A stretch of DNA of 64,000 bases from assembly GCA_963696315.1 (NCBI GenBank), contig CAVOJU010000028.1, positions 1 through 64,000 on the forward strand, read 5' to 3'. Source of the DNA: CAWKEY01 sp963696315. Its GTDB lineage: Bacteria > Pseudomonadota > Gammaproteobacteria > Methylococcales > Methylomonadaceae. The translations under genes and the position numbers were made by a program. The notes beneath the pieces are model-generated. The model saw only the letters and a program-made list of their open reading frames with translations, was not told where the DNA came from and made no database searches. The stretch's first letter is position 1, and every line of letters begins with the position of its first letter. Positions 17,747 through 27,187 of this stretch are shown piece by piece.

Positions 17747-19609
17747 ATGACCAACTCAGGTAATTACCCAATTTTAAATACCATCCACACGCCTGCCGAT
17801 GTGCGCAAACTCTCCAGGGATCAGTTAAAGCCCCTGGCGAAAGAACTGCGCGAGTATTTAACGCATACGGTGAGCCTGTCCGGCGGCCACTTTGCCGCCG
17901 GCTTGGGCACGGTGGAGCTGACCGTGGCGCTGCATTATGTGTTTGATACGCCCTCCGATCAGCTGGTCTGGGATGTCGGTCATCAGGCCTACCCGCACAA
18001 GATTCTGACCGGCCGCAAGGAGCGCATGACCAGCATTCGTTCCCGGGGCGGGGTGTCGGCTTTTCCGTGCCGCGCCGAGAGTGAATACGATGCCTTTGGC
18101 GTCGGCCATTCCAGCACCTCGATCAGCGCGGCCCTGGGCATGGCGATTGCCTCCGGGCTGAAGGGCGAACACAAGCAGATGGTGGCGATTATCGGCGATG
18201 GCAGCATTACCGGCGGCATGGCTTTCGAGGCGATGAACCATGCCGGCGCCATTGATGCCAATCTGTTGGTGATCCTGAATGATAATGACATGTCGATTTC
18301 GCCGCCGGTCGGCGCCCTGAACAATTATCTGACCAAGATTTTATCCAGCAAGCTGTATGCATCGATGCGTGAAGAAAGCCGCAAGGTGCTGAGCAGCATG
18401 CCCAGCGTCTGGGAACTGGCGCGCAAGACCGAAGAGCACATGAAGGGCATGATTGTTCCGGGCACCTTGTTTGAGGAGCTGGGCTTTAATTATATCGGTC
18501 CGATCGACGGTCATGATCTAGATATGCTGGTGCCGACGCTGGAGAATTTAAAGCAGATCAGCGGCCCGCGCTTTTTGCATATTGTCACCAAGAAAGGCAA
18601 GGGCTATCCCCCGGCCGAAAAAGACCCGCTTGCCTATCACGGCGTGCCGGCGTTTGATCCGAGTCAGGAGTGTTTACCCAAATCGGCACCCTCACCGCAC
18701 CCGACCTATACCGAGGTATTCGGCAACTGGTTGTGCGATATGGCCGCCCAGGACGAGCGCCTGCTCGGCATTACTCCGGCCATGCGCGAAGGTTCCGGGC
18801 TGGTGCGGTTTTCCGAGTGTTATCCGCAGCGTTATTTTGATGTCGCCATTGCCGAACAGCATGCCGTGACCCTGGCCGCAGGGCAAGCCTGCCAGGGCGC
18901 CAAACCCGTGGTGGCGATTTATTCGACGTTCCTGCAGCGCGCCTATGATCAGCTGATTCATGATGTCGCCCTGCAGAATCTGGATGTGCTGTTTGCCCTG
19001 GACCGGGCCGGCCTGGTGGGCCCGGACGGGCCGACCCATGCCGGCAGTTTTGATTACAGCTACCTGCGCTGCATCCCGAACATGCTGATCATGGCGCCGG
19101 CCGACGAAAATGAATGCCGGCAGATGCTGACCACCGGTTATCTTCATGAGGGCCCGGCCTCGGTGCGCTATCCGCGCGGCAAAGGCCCCGGCATCGCGGT
19201 CGAGCAAGCCATGACCACCCTGCCGCTGGGCAAAGCCGAAGTGCGTCATCACGGCAGCCGCATCGCCATTCTGGCCTTCGGCAGCATGGTGACGCCGGCC
19301 CTGGCAGCCGGCAAACAACTGGGCGCGACCGTGGTCAACATGCGTTTTGTCAAACCGATTGACGAAAGCCTGGTGCTGGAGCTGGCGAAAACCCATGACA
19401 TCTTCGTGACCGTGGAAGAAAACGTGCTCGCCGGCGGCGCCGGCAGTGCCGTCACCGGCTTCCTGCAGACGCAAAAAATCCTCATGCCGGTGCTCAGCCT
19501 CGGCCTGCCTGACCGCTTTGTCGAACAAGGCACGCGCGAAGAACTGCTGGCCCTGTGCGGACTGGATACCCAAGGCATTGTCACGAGCATCGAGGACTTT
19601 TGCGCATAG
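17747..19609 (+). CDS. dxs: 1-deoxy-D-xylulose-5-phosphate synthase, copy 1
   Basis: DXS joins pyruvate and glyceraldehyde 3-phosphate with thiamine diphosphate to begin the MEP isoprenoid pathway. Its 620 residues include GHQAYPHKILTGR, the TPP motif from GDGSITGGMAFEAMNHAG to NDN, and the transketolase Pyr domain with YFDVAIAEQHAVTLAAG. The ATG at 17747 is chosen over the GTG at 17720 because it aligns exactly with the start of copy 2 (31678). From 17782 to 19585 the DNA is nearly identical to copy 2, with no indel. It is followed by a REP-like hairpin. Confidence 0.96.
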   Translation: MTNSGNYPILNTIHTPADVRKLSRDQLKPLAKELREYLTHTVSLSGGHFAAGLGTVELTVALHYVFDTPSDQLVWDVGHQAYPHKILTGRKERMTSIRSRGGVSAFPCRAESEYDAFGVGHSSTSISAALGMAIASGLKGEHKQMVAIIGDGSITGGMAFEAMNHAGAIDANLLVILNDNDMSISPPVGALNNYLTKILSSKLYASMREESRKVLSSMPSVWELARKTEEHMKGMIVPGTLFEELGFNYIGPIDGHDLDMLVPTLENLKQISGPRFLHIVTKKGKGYPPAEKDPLAYHGVPAFDPSQECLPKSAPSPHPTYTEVFGNWLCDMAAQDERLLGITPAMREGSGLVRFSECYPQRYFDVAIAEQHAVTLAAGQACQGAKPVVAIYSTFLQRAYDQLIHDVALQNLDVLFALDRAGLVGPDGPTHAGSFDYSYLRCIPNMLIMAPADENECRQMLTTGYLHEGPASVRYPRGKGPGIAVEQAMTTLPLGKAEVRHHGSRIAILAFGSMVTPALAAGKQLGATVVNMRFVKPIDESLVLELAKTHDIFVTVEENVLAGGAGSAVTGFLQTQKILMPVLSLGLPDRFVEQGTREELLALCGLDTQGIVTSIEDFCA

Positions 19610-19614
19610 CCCGT

Positions 19615-19653
19615 GAGGGTTTTTAGCCGCAGCCGTTGCAGCTAAAGACCCTC
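19615..19653. repeat. REP-like hairpin after dxs copy 1 (possible terminator)
   Basis: The palindrome GAGGGTTTTTAGC / GCTAAAGACCCTC encloses a 13-base loop. It resembles the GAGGGGCTTTAGCCGCGAC repeat found at 36.5, 37.5 and 37.9 kb. It lies six bases after the dxs stop and could also end transcription, although no clean poly-T run follows. Confidence 0.55.
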
Positions 19654-19806
19654 CTTCAAAAAACGATCCAGCCACATTAAAACCAAAAATGAACTGTGAA
19701 CAATGTAAAAGAAAGGCGGCCGGGGCGCCCTTTCAATATCCCTATATTCACCACCACTAATACGAAGTTTTGCCTCGCGCCCTTCGTGCATTATGCAGAT
19801 AAACTA

Positions 19807-20322
19807 ATGGATAGATTAAGAAGCAAAATCCGTGATATTCCTGACTTTCCTAAACCGGGCATCATCTTTAAGGATATTACGCCGCTGGTTAAGGACCCGG
19901 CCTGTTTGCGGCTTGCCGTGCATCAGCTGTTACATCCGTTTCTCGGCAGAAATATCACCGCAGTTGCTGGCATGGAGGCGCGTGGCTTTATTTTTGGCTC
20001 GTTGGTGGCGTGGGAATTGGGCATTCCCTTTGTGCCTTTAAGAAAACCGGGCAAGCTGCCTTACGACGTGCAGAGCGTATCGTATGATCTGGAATACGGC
20101 TCCGCGACACTGGAAGCGCATATCGATGCCTTTTCCGCGGACGACCGGGTTTTGTTGATTGATGATTTATTGGCTACCGGCGGAACCGCCAAGGCCAGCT
20201 GCGAGTTGATTGAAATGCTGGGGGCAACCGTTGAGGCCTGTGCTTTTGTGGTTGAACTGGACTTTTTGGCGGGCAGGGAAAAACTCAAGCAATACCAAGT
20301 ACATTCTTTACTACATTTTTAG
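19807..20322 (+). CDS. apt: Adenine phosphoribosyltransferase
   Basis: APT salvages adenine to AMP using PRPP. From the ATG at 19807 it has 171 residues, the normal length; the frame is open upstream to 19696 but that extension looks unrelated. The start MDRLRSKIRDIPDFPKPGI and FKDITPLV are typical, as are ARGFIFGS and the PRPP-binding VLLIDDLLATGGTA. It is convergent with mlaA and has no clear link to the hopanoid genes. Confidence 0.95.
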   Translation: MDRLRSKIRDIPDFPKPGIIFKDITPLVKDPACLRLAVHQLLHPFLGRNITAVAGMEARGFIFGSLVAWELGIPFVPLRKPGKLPYDVQSVSYDLEYGSATLEAHIDAFSADDRVLLIDDLLATGGTAKASCELIEMLGATVEACAFVVELDFLAGREKLKQYQVHSLLHF

Positions 20323-20350
20323 CGCTACATCCCTGTAGCGCTAGAAATGC

Positions 20351-21322
20351 CTATCTTCTTACTTTTGGTTTTCTTGCTTTCAGTCGATCGATTTTACTGC
20401 TGGCTTCTTCAAACGATTTGGCCGTTCCCTCGAAGGATTGAGCAGTGCTGGTAAAAGAATCAGAAACCTGTGCATAGGCATTATTTTCCGCAGTGAGCTC
20501 CAGTTTGTTGGCTGCTTGGACAGCCTCGCCCCCGGCAGAATCTGTACCCTCGTCTTGCAACAATTCATCTTCCATACCCGACAAATCCCCAGACGCTTCT
20601 GCTTTGCCGTCGGTAGCCAAATGCTTACGCCACTGCAAAAAAGATTCACGCGTAAAAACATAAGGATCCAGGGCCGCTTCATCGATGAATTTCAAGGCAC
20701 CTTCGGCACTGGCTCGCGCATTCAGCATGGCCACCAGCTGCACTGGCATTCCCACATAAGTCACTGGGTTTGCCGCCGTATCAAACACCGTGCCGGGTAT
20801 TCCGCGCGCTGTTATTGGCCCTAGTATCGGCAGCACCAGGTACGAGCCTTGCGGTACACCCCAAACGGCCAAGGTCTGTTCGAAGTCTTCGTCATTCTGT
20901 TCAAAACCCACATTTTTGGCAATATCAAACAGACCTCCCAGCCCCAATGTGGTATTGAGTGCAAAACGCCCGGCGTCCTCCGCACTTTGCTGGAATTTGG
21001 CTTGTAAAACATCATTTATAACCACATTAACATTTTTCAAGTTATTGAAAAAATTGAATATGCCGGTTTGCACAAACTGGGGTGTTATAAATTTATATGC
21101 ATTGGAAACAGGCTCGGCAACATAGTTATCCACCTGATCATTGAAGGTGAATATCTTTCTGTTGATGTTCTCATAGGGATCATCCTTGTGTGTTGCCTGC
21201 TGCTCTTCTTTAACGGTGTTGCTGGCACACCCGCTGAGGGCAACAACTGCACCGACAAGTATCAGGGTGAGCGCTTGCTGAATTTTACTGCTCCGTTTGC
21301 CTTTGGGTGTATTCATTGGCAT
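20351..21322 (-). CDS. mlaA: MlaA/VacJ family outer-membrane lipoprotein
   Basis: MlaA removes misplaced phospholipids from the outer leaflet of the outer membrane. The protein has about 323 residues. A lipoprotein signal ends at VVALSGCAS, and the VacJ core follows: DPYENINRKIFTFNDQVDN, QFVQTGIFNFFNNLKNVNVV and LGPITARGIPG. The C-terminal about 90 residues are low-complexity and charged (SSKIDRLKARKPKVRR at the end), beyond the usual MlaA core. It starts six bases after hpnM, so the two are one operon, pairing an outer-membrane lipoprotein with a periplasmic carrier. ATG codons at 21322 and 21316 are alternatives. Confidence 0.92.
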   Translation of the reverse strand: MPMNTPKGKRSSKIQQALTLILVGAVVALSGCASNTVKEEQQATHKDDPYENINRKIFTFNDQVDNYVAEPVSNAYKFITPQFVQTGIFNFFNNLKNVNVVINDVLQAKFQQSAEDAGRFALNTTLGLGGLFDIAKNVGFEQNDEDFEQTLAVWGVPQGSYLVLPILGPITARGIPGTVFDTAANPVTYVGMPVQLVAMLNARASAEGALKFIDEAALDPYVFTRESFLQWRKHLATDGKAEASGDLSGMEDELLQDEGTDSAGGEAVQAANKLELTAENNAYAQVSDSFTSTAQSFEGTAKSFEEASSKIDRLKARKPKVRR

Positions 21323-21327
21323 CAAAC

Positions 21328-21945
21328 CTATTGTTTAGAGTAATTATCTATTTTTTCGTTAATTTTGGTAATCAGCGCATCAAAACCTTCGCGCTGTAAA
21401 ATGGCCGTGTATTCCGACCTTTTCAAGGCCAGATCACTCACGCCATTAGCAATTATGTTAATGATGCGCCAGCTCTTGCCTTTTTCCTTGAGCATGTAAT
21501 CAAACTTGACATCTTTGTCATCAGGCACTTTAAGGCGCGAATGAATAACAAAACCTCCCCTGGCAGTCTCCTCTTCCGAATCAAATACAAAGCTTTCACC
21601 GCCGTAGTCTTTAAAGTTATGCGCATACGATGCGATACTCAGACGGCTAAACACGTCGACCAGTTTTTGTTGTTGATCTTCGGATAGCTTTTCCCATTCC
21701 TTACCCACTACGATACGCGCAATCTTGTTCAGATCGTGGCTGTTGGCGACAGGGCCGCTAAGTCTATCATATCGGCCGGCATAGCCCAATTGCTTGCCAT
21801 TCTTCATGACATCGATCAGTTCCGCCTGGAATTTTTCCACGATCTGCCTTGCCGTTGCCGCGCTGTCTTCTTCTGCATAAGCGGCCATTGAGCCCAGTAC
21901 AGCGATCCAAAATACAGCAAACATCCTTAAACTTTTTAAAACCAT
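21328..21945 (-). CDS. hpnM: MlaC/HpnM-like periplasmic lipid-binding protein
   Basis: This 205-residue protein of the MlaC/Ttg2D family has an N-terminal signal peptide (FAVFWIAVLGSMAAYAE). Such proteins ferry lipids through the periplasm. The conserved core RYDRLSGPVANSHDLNKIAR, VGKEWEKLSEDQQQKLVDVF and SWRIINIIANGVSDLALKRS is complete. Placement next to hpnH and the hpnB remnant favours the hopanoid-associated HpnM subgroup over a general MlaC, but the two cannot be separated by eye. No mlaBDEF genes lie nearby. Confidence 0.85.
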   Translation of the reverse strand: MVLKSLRMFAVFWIAVLGSMAAYAEEDSAATARQIVEKFQAELIDVMKNGKQLGYAGRYDRLSGPVANSHDLNKIARIVVGKEWEKLSEDQQQKLVDVFSRLSIASYAHNFKDYGGESFVFDSEEETARGGFVIHSRLKVPDDKDVKFDYMLKEKGKSWRIINIIANGVSDLALKRSEYTAILQREGFDALITKINEKIDNYSKQ

Positions 21946-22063
21946 TATAAAACCTCAATAGTAACTAAAGCGTCTTCAAATCGCTTTGATAAACTCGGAC
22001 TTCCCATCTTGAACGCTCGTCATTCCAGTATCCGCAGCAAGAGGATCATACAGGCAAATAACA

Positions 22064-22290
22064 CTACCAGAACAAACGGCAAGTATGACCGGCGGAAACG
22101 CCGGCAGTTCCATCACCGGAATGATCGTCTTGCACAATGATGTTATAAGCCAAGCCCCTGCTGCTCGATCGCCGCTACTCTTGACCCAATCACGTTCGCT
22201 CCGTGTCGCGCGGGAATAAGCACGGTAATGTCGCTCAAAGCCACTGCCGCTCTGGCATCTCGGCGGGCGCCACGGTTACCCTAACCTAGC
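22064..22290 (-). pseudogene. hpnB: Fragment of hopanoid-associated glycosyltransferase (HpnB-like)
   Basis: Two pieces in different frames on the minus strand resemble a family 2 glycosyltransferase. The first is ALSDITVLIPARHGANVIGS with RVAAIEQQGLGL after it, ending at a TAA. The second is YNIIVQDDHSGDGTAGVSAG, ending at a TAG at 22064. The IPAR...VI...QG...I.V.DDxSxDGT pattern is the nucleotide-sugar-binding start of HpnB-type enzymes. The rest of the roughly 380-residue protein is missing. It sits between hpnH and hpnM, where an hpn gene is expected. Confidence 0.5.
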
Positions 22291-22343
22291 ACCCTGAATT
22301 ATTGCTGTTGCGGCTGATAAATATTGGGGTTGCGTCACAGAGC

Positions 22344-23453
22344 TTATTTGCCAGCTTCTACCCTGATCGGAATCCCTGAAATGCTTGAGAACGGTTGCAC
22401 ATCTTCGTACTGAAGCGCGGGCTCGGGCACCATCGCACCTTCAGTTCTTGGGCCTCTGATGGCGGTAATCAAACCCTTGACCGGATTTTTCAGCATGTCT
22501 TCTACAGCTGTCGCTTCATATCCGCAATGGGCCATGCAGCTTGCACACTTGGGATTATTGCTGTTGCCGTATTTATCCCAGGGCGTGGTATCCAGTAATT
22601 CCTGGAAACTGGCGGCATTACCCTCATCTGCCAATAAATAGCAGGGTTTTTGCCAGCCAAAGACGTTACGCGTCGGGTTGCCCCACGGGGTACATTCATA
22701 ACTCTGATTGCCGGCCAGAAAATCCAGATACAGCGACGAATGGTTCAATTTCCATTTGCGATTTTTGCCGATTCTGAAAATGCCGCGGAATAAGTCCTTC
22801 ACATCCTTGCCTTTGATGAAGACATCCTGCTGCGGAGCGCGCTCATAGCTAAATCCCGGAGCGATAGTCACACCTTCAACACCAAGATCCATGGCGTAAT
22901 CCAAAAATTCCGCCACTTCTTCAGCGTTTTCACCCTGAAACAATGTGCAATTGACGGTCACTCGAAAGCCCTTGCCCAATGCCAGCTTGATGGCTTCAAC
23001 GGCACGATCAAACACGCCTTCCTGGCACACCGAGGCATCATGACGGTCACGCATACCATCAAGATGGATCGAAAAAGTTAAATAGGGCGAAGGTTTATAG
23101 TCGTCAATGCGTTTTTTCAACAGCAGTGCGTTAGTACACAGATAAACGAATTTTTTGCGCGCAATCAGACCTTCGACGATTTGCGGCATTTCCTTATGTA
23201 TGAGCGGTTCTCCTCCTGGAATTGACACCATGGGCGCACCGCATTCATCGACGGCCTGCATACACTCTTCAAACGACAGGCGCTTGTCGAGAATCTCGTC
23301 CGGATAATCAATTTTGCCACAGCCTGCACAGGCCAAATTACAACGGAACAAAGGCTCCAGCATGAGCACCAAAGGATATCGTTTGACCCCTTTCAATTTT
23401 TGCTTGATCAGATAACTGCCTACAGTTAACTGTTGACGTAAAGGCACACCCAC
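22344..23453 (-). CDS. hpnH: Adenosyl-hopene transferase HpnH (radical SAM)
   Basis: HpnH attaches a 5'-deoxyadenosyl group to diploptene, the first step of C35 hopanoid side-chain synthesis. The radical SAM cluster motif CNLACAGC is in MLEPLFRCNLACAGCGKIDY, followed by SIPGGEPLIH. C-terminal cysteines (NPKCASCMAHCGYEATA) form the auxiliary region. The GTG at 23453 is preferred as start because GGAGGA lies seven bases upstream; the frame can also begin at a TTG at 23468. It has about 369 residues, is intact, and is divergent from squalene synthase. Confidence 0.95.
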   Translation of the reverse strand: MGVPLRQQLTVGSYLIKQKLKGVKRYPLVLMLEPLFRCNLACAGCGKIDYPDEILDKRLSFEECMQAVDECGAPMVSIPGGEPLIHKEMPQIVEGLIARKKFVYLCTNALLLKKRIDDYKPSPYLTFSIHLDGMRDRHDASVCQEGVFDRAVEAIKLALGKGFRVTVNCTLFQGENAEEVAEFLDYAMDLGVEGVTIAPGFSYERAPQQDVFIKGKDVKDLFRGIFRIGKNRKWKLNHSSLYLDFLAGNQSYECTPWGNPTRNVFGWQKPCYLLADEGNAASFQELLDTTPWDKYGNSNNPKCASCMAHCGYEATAVEDMLKNPVKGLITAIRGPRTEGAMVPEPALQYEDVQPFSSISGIPIRVEAGK

Positions 23454-23468
23454 AAACAAATCCTCCAA

Positions 23469-23941
23469 GAAATATTACAAAATAAGGAAGGCTAGTCCAG
23501 TCATTGCAACTACCCTAACAACGCATAGTTTATGCGAAACAATAAGCGCGTTGCAATAAAACAACAAACAAATAGGCTTCACAAAAACACAACTGTATTC
23601 CGCCTTTCGGCTTCAATCACCCTGGACTTTTCCAAGCCAGTCATATAATACAAGCGCTTATATATTGTTGAGTAGAATACTACCTTTTACCTGAGGACTC
23701 CAGTTTTTACGCCAAATAAAATTAAAACACCGGCAGCACCTGCACAGAAAACAAGATTTGCTAAAACACAACAAATCACTCTTAAACCTCTGTTTTTATT
23801 CTTATAAAATACCTTTAAAGCCAGGAAAATTGGCAATATTATCAACAAAACAACATTGCTTTGCAAAATACCAACAAACAGTCTATCATTGCCACAACCG
23901 CTAAATTTTTAATAAACCCACGGGTCTACACCTGCAATATC
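23469..23941. other. AT-rich divergent intergenic region between hpnH and sqs
   Basis: No gene is seen here. The stretch is AT-rich and must hold the promoters of both hopanoid branches. A TATAAT occurs at 23644-23649 with TGGACT 15 bases upstream, a weak sigma-70-like candidate for the plus strand. The sqs frame is open from 23861, so the last 80 bases could be coding if the longer start is used. Confidence 0.4.
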
Positions 23942-25042
23942 ATGAACGGAACTCAAATATCACTGGACAACCCAAAATCACTGAGCCAATTATCCGATGA
24001 TGATTTTCAGGCCATCCTGCTTGAAGGCGTCTCCAGAACATTTGCGCTCACTATTCCGCAGCTGCCGGCAACGCTGTTCGGCGCAGTTGCCAACGCTTAT
24101 TTGCTCTGCCGCATCGTCGACACCATAGAGGATGAAGTGTCTCTATCGCCCGAGCAAAAAAAATATTTTTGTTCGGAATTTATCCAGGTCGTCAAAACTG
24201 GACAAAATTCTGAACCTTTTGCCGTTGAACTCGCACCCTTGCTGTCAAAGCAAACCATACCGGCTGAGCACACCTTAATCCATGTATTACCACGTGTCAT
24301 AGAAATCACGCATAAATTTGATTCCGAACAAGTTGAGGCACTGGCAAGCTGCGTGGAAACCATGGCCGAAGGCATGCCGGTGTTTCAGGCAACCAACCTG
24401 CATGACGGCTTGGCCACGCTCGCCGACCTGGATAAATACTGTTATTACGTCGCCGGTTGCGTAGGTGAAATGCTGGCCAAACTGTTTTGCCATTATTCGC
24501 CGGAAATCGCTCAGCATCGCGAGCAGTTGCTGACACTGTCGGTGTCCTTTGGCCAGGGCCTGCAAATGACCAACATCCTCAAAGACATCTGGGATGATGC
24601 CGAGCGTGGCGTTTGCTGGTTACCTCAGGATATTTTTACCGAGACCGGTTTTGATCTTAAAAAACTGACGCCGGACACTAACGACGCCAACTTTCGAAAG
24701 GGCCTGGAACACCTGATCAGCGTTGCTCACGGCCACTTGCACAATGCCCTGCTGTACACGCAGCTGATTCCCGCTCATGAAAGCGGCATCCGCAATTTTT
24801 GCCTGTGGGCTTTGGGCATGGCGGTTTTAACGCTAAAAAAGATCAAACAAAATCTGGATTTCAACAGCTCTAACCAGGTCAAGATTAGCCGCCGCAGCGT
24901 CAAGGCCACTATTTTTGCCACCCAATTAGCCGGTCGCAGCAACACGCTGCTGTCCCTACTGTTTAATTTAACCAGCCGAGGACTGAAAACGCCCGACTGG
25001 ACCTATTCAACATCATCCTCAAAAGCCAACTCAGACCTTTAA
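23942..25042 (+). CDS. sqs: Squalene synthase (farnesyl-diphosphate farnesyltransferase)
   Basis: It joins two farnesyl diphosphates and reduces the product to squalene at the membrane. Both aspartate-rich motifs of the squalene/phytoene synthase family are present: RIVDTIEDE at about residue 60 and QMTNILKDIWDDAERGVCWL at about 205, with GVSRTFALTIPQLP near the start and YCYYVAGCVGEML. The single long form without HpnC/HpnD partners resembles the eukaryote-like squalene synthase known from Methylococcus. The start at 23942 is uncertain because no good ribosome binding site is seen; 23861 would add 27 residues. shc follows nine bases after the stop. Confidence 0.9.
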   Translation: MNGTQISLDNPKSLSQLSDDDFQAILLEGVSRTFALTIPQLPATLFGAVANAYLLCRIVDTIEDEVSLSPEQKKYFCSEFIQVVKTGQNSEPFAVELAPLLSKQTIPAEHTLIHVLPRVIEITHKFDSEQVEALASCVETMAEGMPVFQATNLHDGLATLADLDKYCYYVAGCVGEMLAKLFCHYSPEIAQHREQLLTLSVSFGQGLQMTNILKDIWDDAERGVCWLPQDIFTETGFDLKKLTPDTNDANFRKGLEHLISVAHGHLHNALLYTQLIPAHESGIRNFCLWALGMAVLTLKKIKQNLDFNSSNQVKISRRSVKATIFATQLAGRSNTLLSLLFNLTSRGLKTPDWTYSTSSSKANSDL

Positions 25043-25051
25043 GGACAAGCC

Positions 25052-27184
25052 ATGTTTACTGATGCCACATCGACACTAAATACCCACGATGCGCCAAGCT
25101 CATCGACTGCTATTCAGACCAATGCCTTTGACCTCAATAAAGCCATTAGTAAAGCGCAGGCGCATTTGTTAAGCCTGCAAGACAAAGAGGGCTATTGGGT
25201 ATTCGAATTGGAAGCCGACTGCACCATCCCTTCCGAATACATCCTGATGATGCATTATCTCGGTGAAATTGATGAGCCGCTGCAAGCGAAAATAGCCAAC
25301 TACCTGCGCTCTCGTCAGTCAGAAGACGGCAGTTACCCGCTATTTACCGGCGGTATCGGCGACCTCAGCTGCAGCGTTAAGGTTTATTACGCCTTAAAAA
25401 TGGCCGGTGACTGCAATTGATGCGCCGCACATGATCCGCTTGAGAAACTGGATTCTCGGCCAGGGCGGCGCGGCAAAAGCCAATGTTTTCACGCGCATTG
25501 CCTTGGCCATATTTGAACAACTGCCTTGGCGGGGCGTGCCGTATATTCCAGTTGAAATCATGTTGCTGCCCAAATGGTTTCCTTTCCATCTCGATAAAGT
25601 CTCGTATTGGTCAAGAACGGTTATGGTGCCGCTGTTTATCCTGTGCACCTTACAAGCGACCGCCAAGAACCCCAATAAAGTCAGCGTCCTTGAGCTGTTC
25701 GTCACGCATCCAGACGAAGAAAAACATTATTTCCCTGAAAGAACCCTGCTCAATAAATTCTTTCTGGGTCTGGATAAACTGGGCCGCGTCACCCGGCCAT
25801 TAATTCCGCAAAAAATGAACGCAAACAGGCGATCGAAAAAGCCAAAAACTGGTTTATTGAGCGTTTAAATGGCGAAGATGGCCTAGGCGGGATTTTTCCC
25901 GGCCATGATCGCGGCTTACCAAGCCATGCTATTGTTGGGATTTCCAAAGATGACCAACTCGTCGTGACCGCGCGCAAAGCAATAGATAAGTTATTGGTCA
26001 TTAATGAGCACGATGCCTACTGCCAGCCTTGCTTGTCACCGGTCTGGGATACCGGCCTCGCCGCGCTGGCCTTGCAGGAAGCCGATAAAACCGGCAACAG
26101 TGCGAGTTTGACACGCGCCTACGATTGGCTCAAATCCAAACAGCTTCTGGATGAACCCGGCGACTGGCGCATCTCCAAGCCCGATTTGGCCGGAGGCGGC
26201 TGGGCGTTCCAGTTTGAAAATCCGTATTATCCCGATGTCGATGACACCGCCGTCGTCGCTTTTGCCATGGCGGAATCAAACCTGCCTAATCTTGATGAAT
26301 CCATCCATAGAGCGACGCGCTGGATCGTCGGCATGCAGTCTAGAAATGGCGGCTACGGTGCTTTTGATGTCGACAATACCTATTATTACCTGAATGAGAT
26401 CCCCTTTGCCGATCATGGCGCTTTATTGGATCCGCCCACGACCGATGTCAGCGCGCGTTGTGCCATGCTCATGGCGAGAGTCGCCAAGGATCATCAAGAA
26501 TACCTGCCTGCTTTGGAACGCACGATTGACTATATTCGCAGCGAACAGGAAGCCGACGGTTCCTGGTTTGGCCGCTGGGGCACCAATTACATTTACGGCA
26601 CCTGGTCTGTATTGCTGGGCCTGGAACAAACCAATGTGCCCAAAAATGACCCGATGTACACCAAGGCAGCCGCCTGGTTAAAAAGCGTACAACGCGAAGA
26701 TGGCGGATGGGGCGAAGATAATTACAGCTATCACGATACCAGCTACAGCGGCAGATACCGTTTCAGCACTGCCTTTCAAACCGCTTGGGCTGTCTTGGGC
26801 CTCATGGCCGCCGGTGAAGCGCGCAGCCCCGAAGTAAAAGCCGGCATTGATTTCATCTTGCGCAATCAGCAGGCCAATGGCGTCTGGAATGACAAATGTT
26901 TCACCGCCCCCGGCTTCCCACGGGTTTTTTATCTGAAGTATCACGGTTACGACAAGTTCTTCCCGCTGTGGGCGCTTGCCAGATATCGAAAAGAACTCAG
27001 CCGCCGCGTCAGCTCCCAGCCGGCTTACAGTATCCCTGGCGATCGCCATGCCAGTTCCCAACTGGCTAATGGCATACACACCATCCTGGCGATCGCCACG
27101 CCAGTTCCCACGGCTAATGGCATACACACCATCCCTGGCATGACGCCATTCCCCGGATGGCATACACACCATCCCTGGCGATAA
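25052..27184 (+). pseudogene. shc: Squalene-hopene cyclase, frameshifted at about four sites
   Basis: SHC cyclises squalene to hopene at the membrane. The catalytic DxDD motif is intact (YYPDVDDTAVV), as are QW repeats such as GGWGEDNYSYHD and QSRNGGYGAFD. Four single-base shifts break the frame: near 25409 (GDC for GDA), near 25815 (after LIPQKM), near 25893 (a run of C) and near 25938 (a run of A). They form two compensating pairs. Correcting them restores AMIAAYQAMLLLGFPK and the family pattern throughout. The final about 45 codons are an unusual tail made by the tandem dispersed repeat. Draft error or true decay are both possible. Confidence 0.88.
27006..27183 (+). repeat. Tandem array of the ~45-bp dispersed repeat at the 3' end of shc
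   Basis: About four degenerate units share CAGCTCCC or CAGTTCCC followed by GGCATACACACCATCC and CTGGCGATCG. They read as the reverse complement of the rsmJ copies. The array replaces the normal SHC end and encodes GIHTI repeats up to the stop at 27184, three bases before hpnG. Confidence 0.7.
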
Positions 27185-27187
27185 AAA

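Noticed and set aside
27006..27183. Tandem units at the shc end as a CRISPR array
   Set aside because: Units are few, unequal in length, lack unique spacers, are coding, and match dispersed copies inside other genes.
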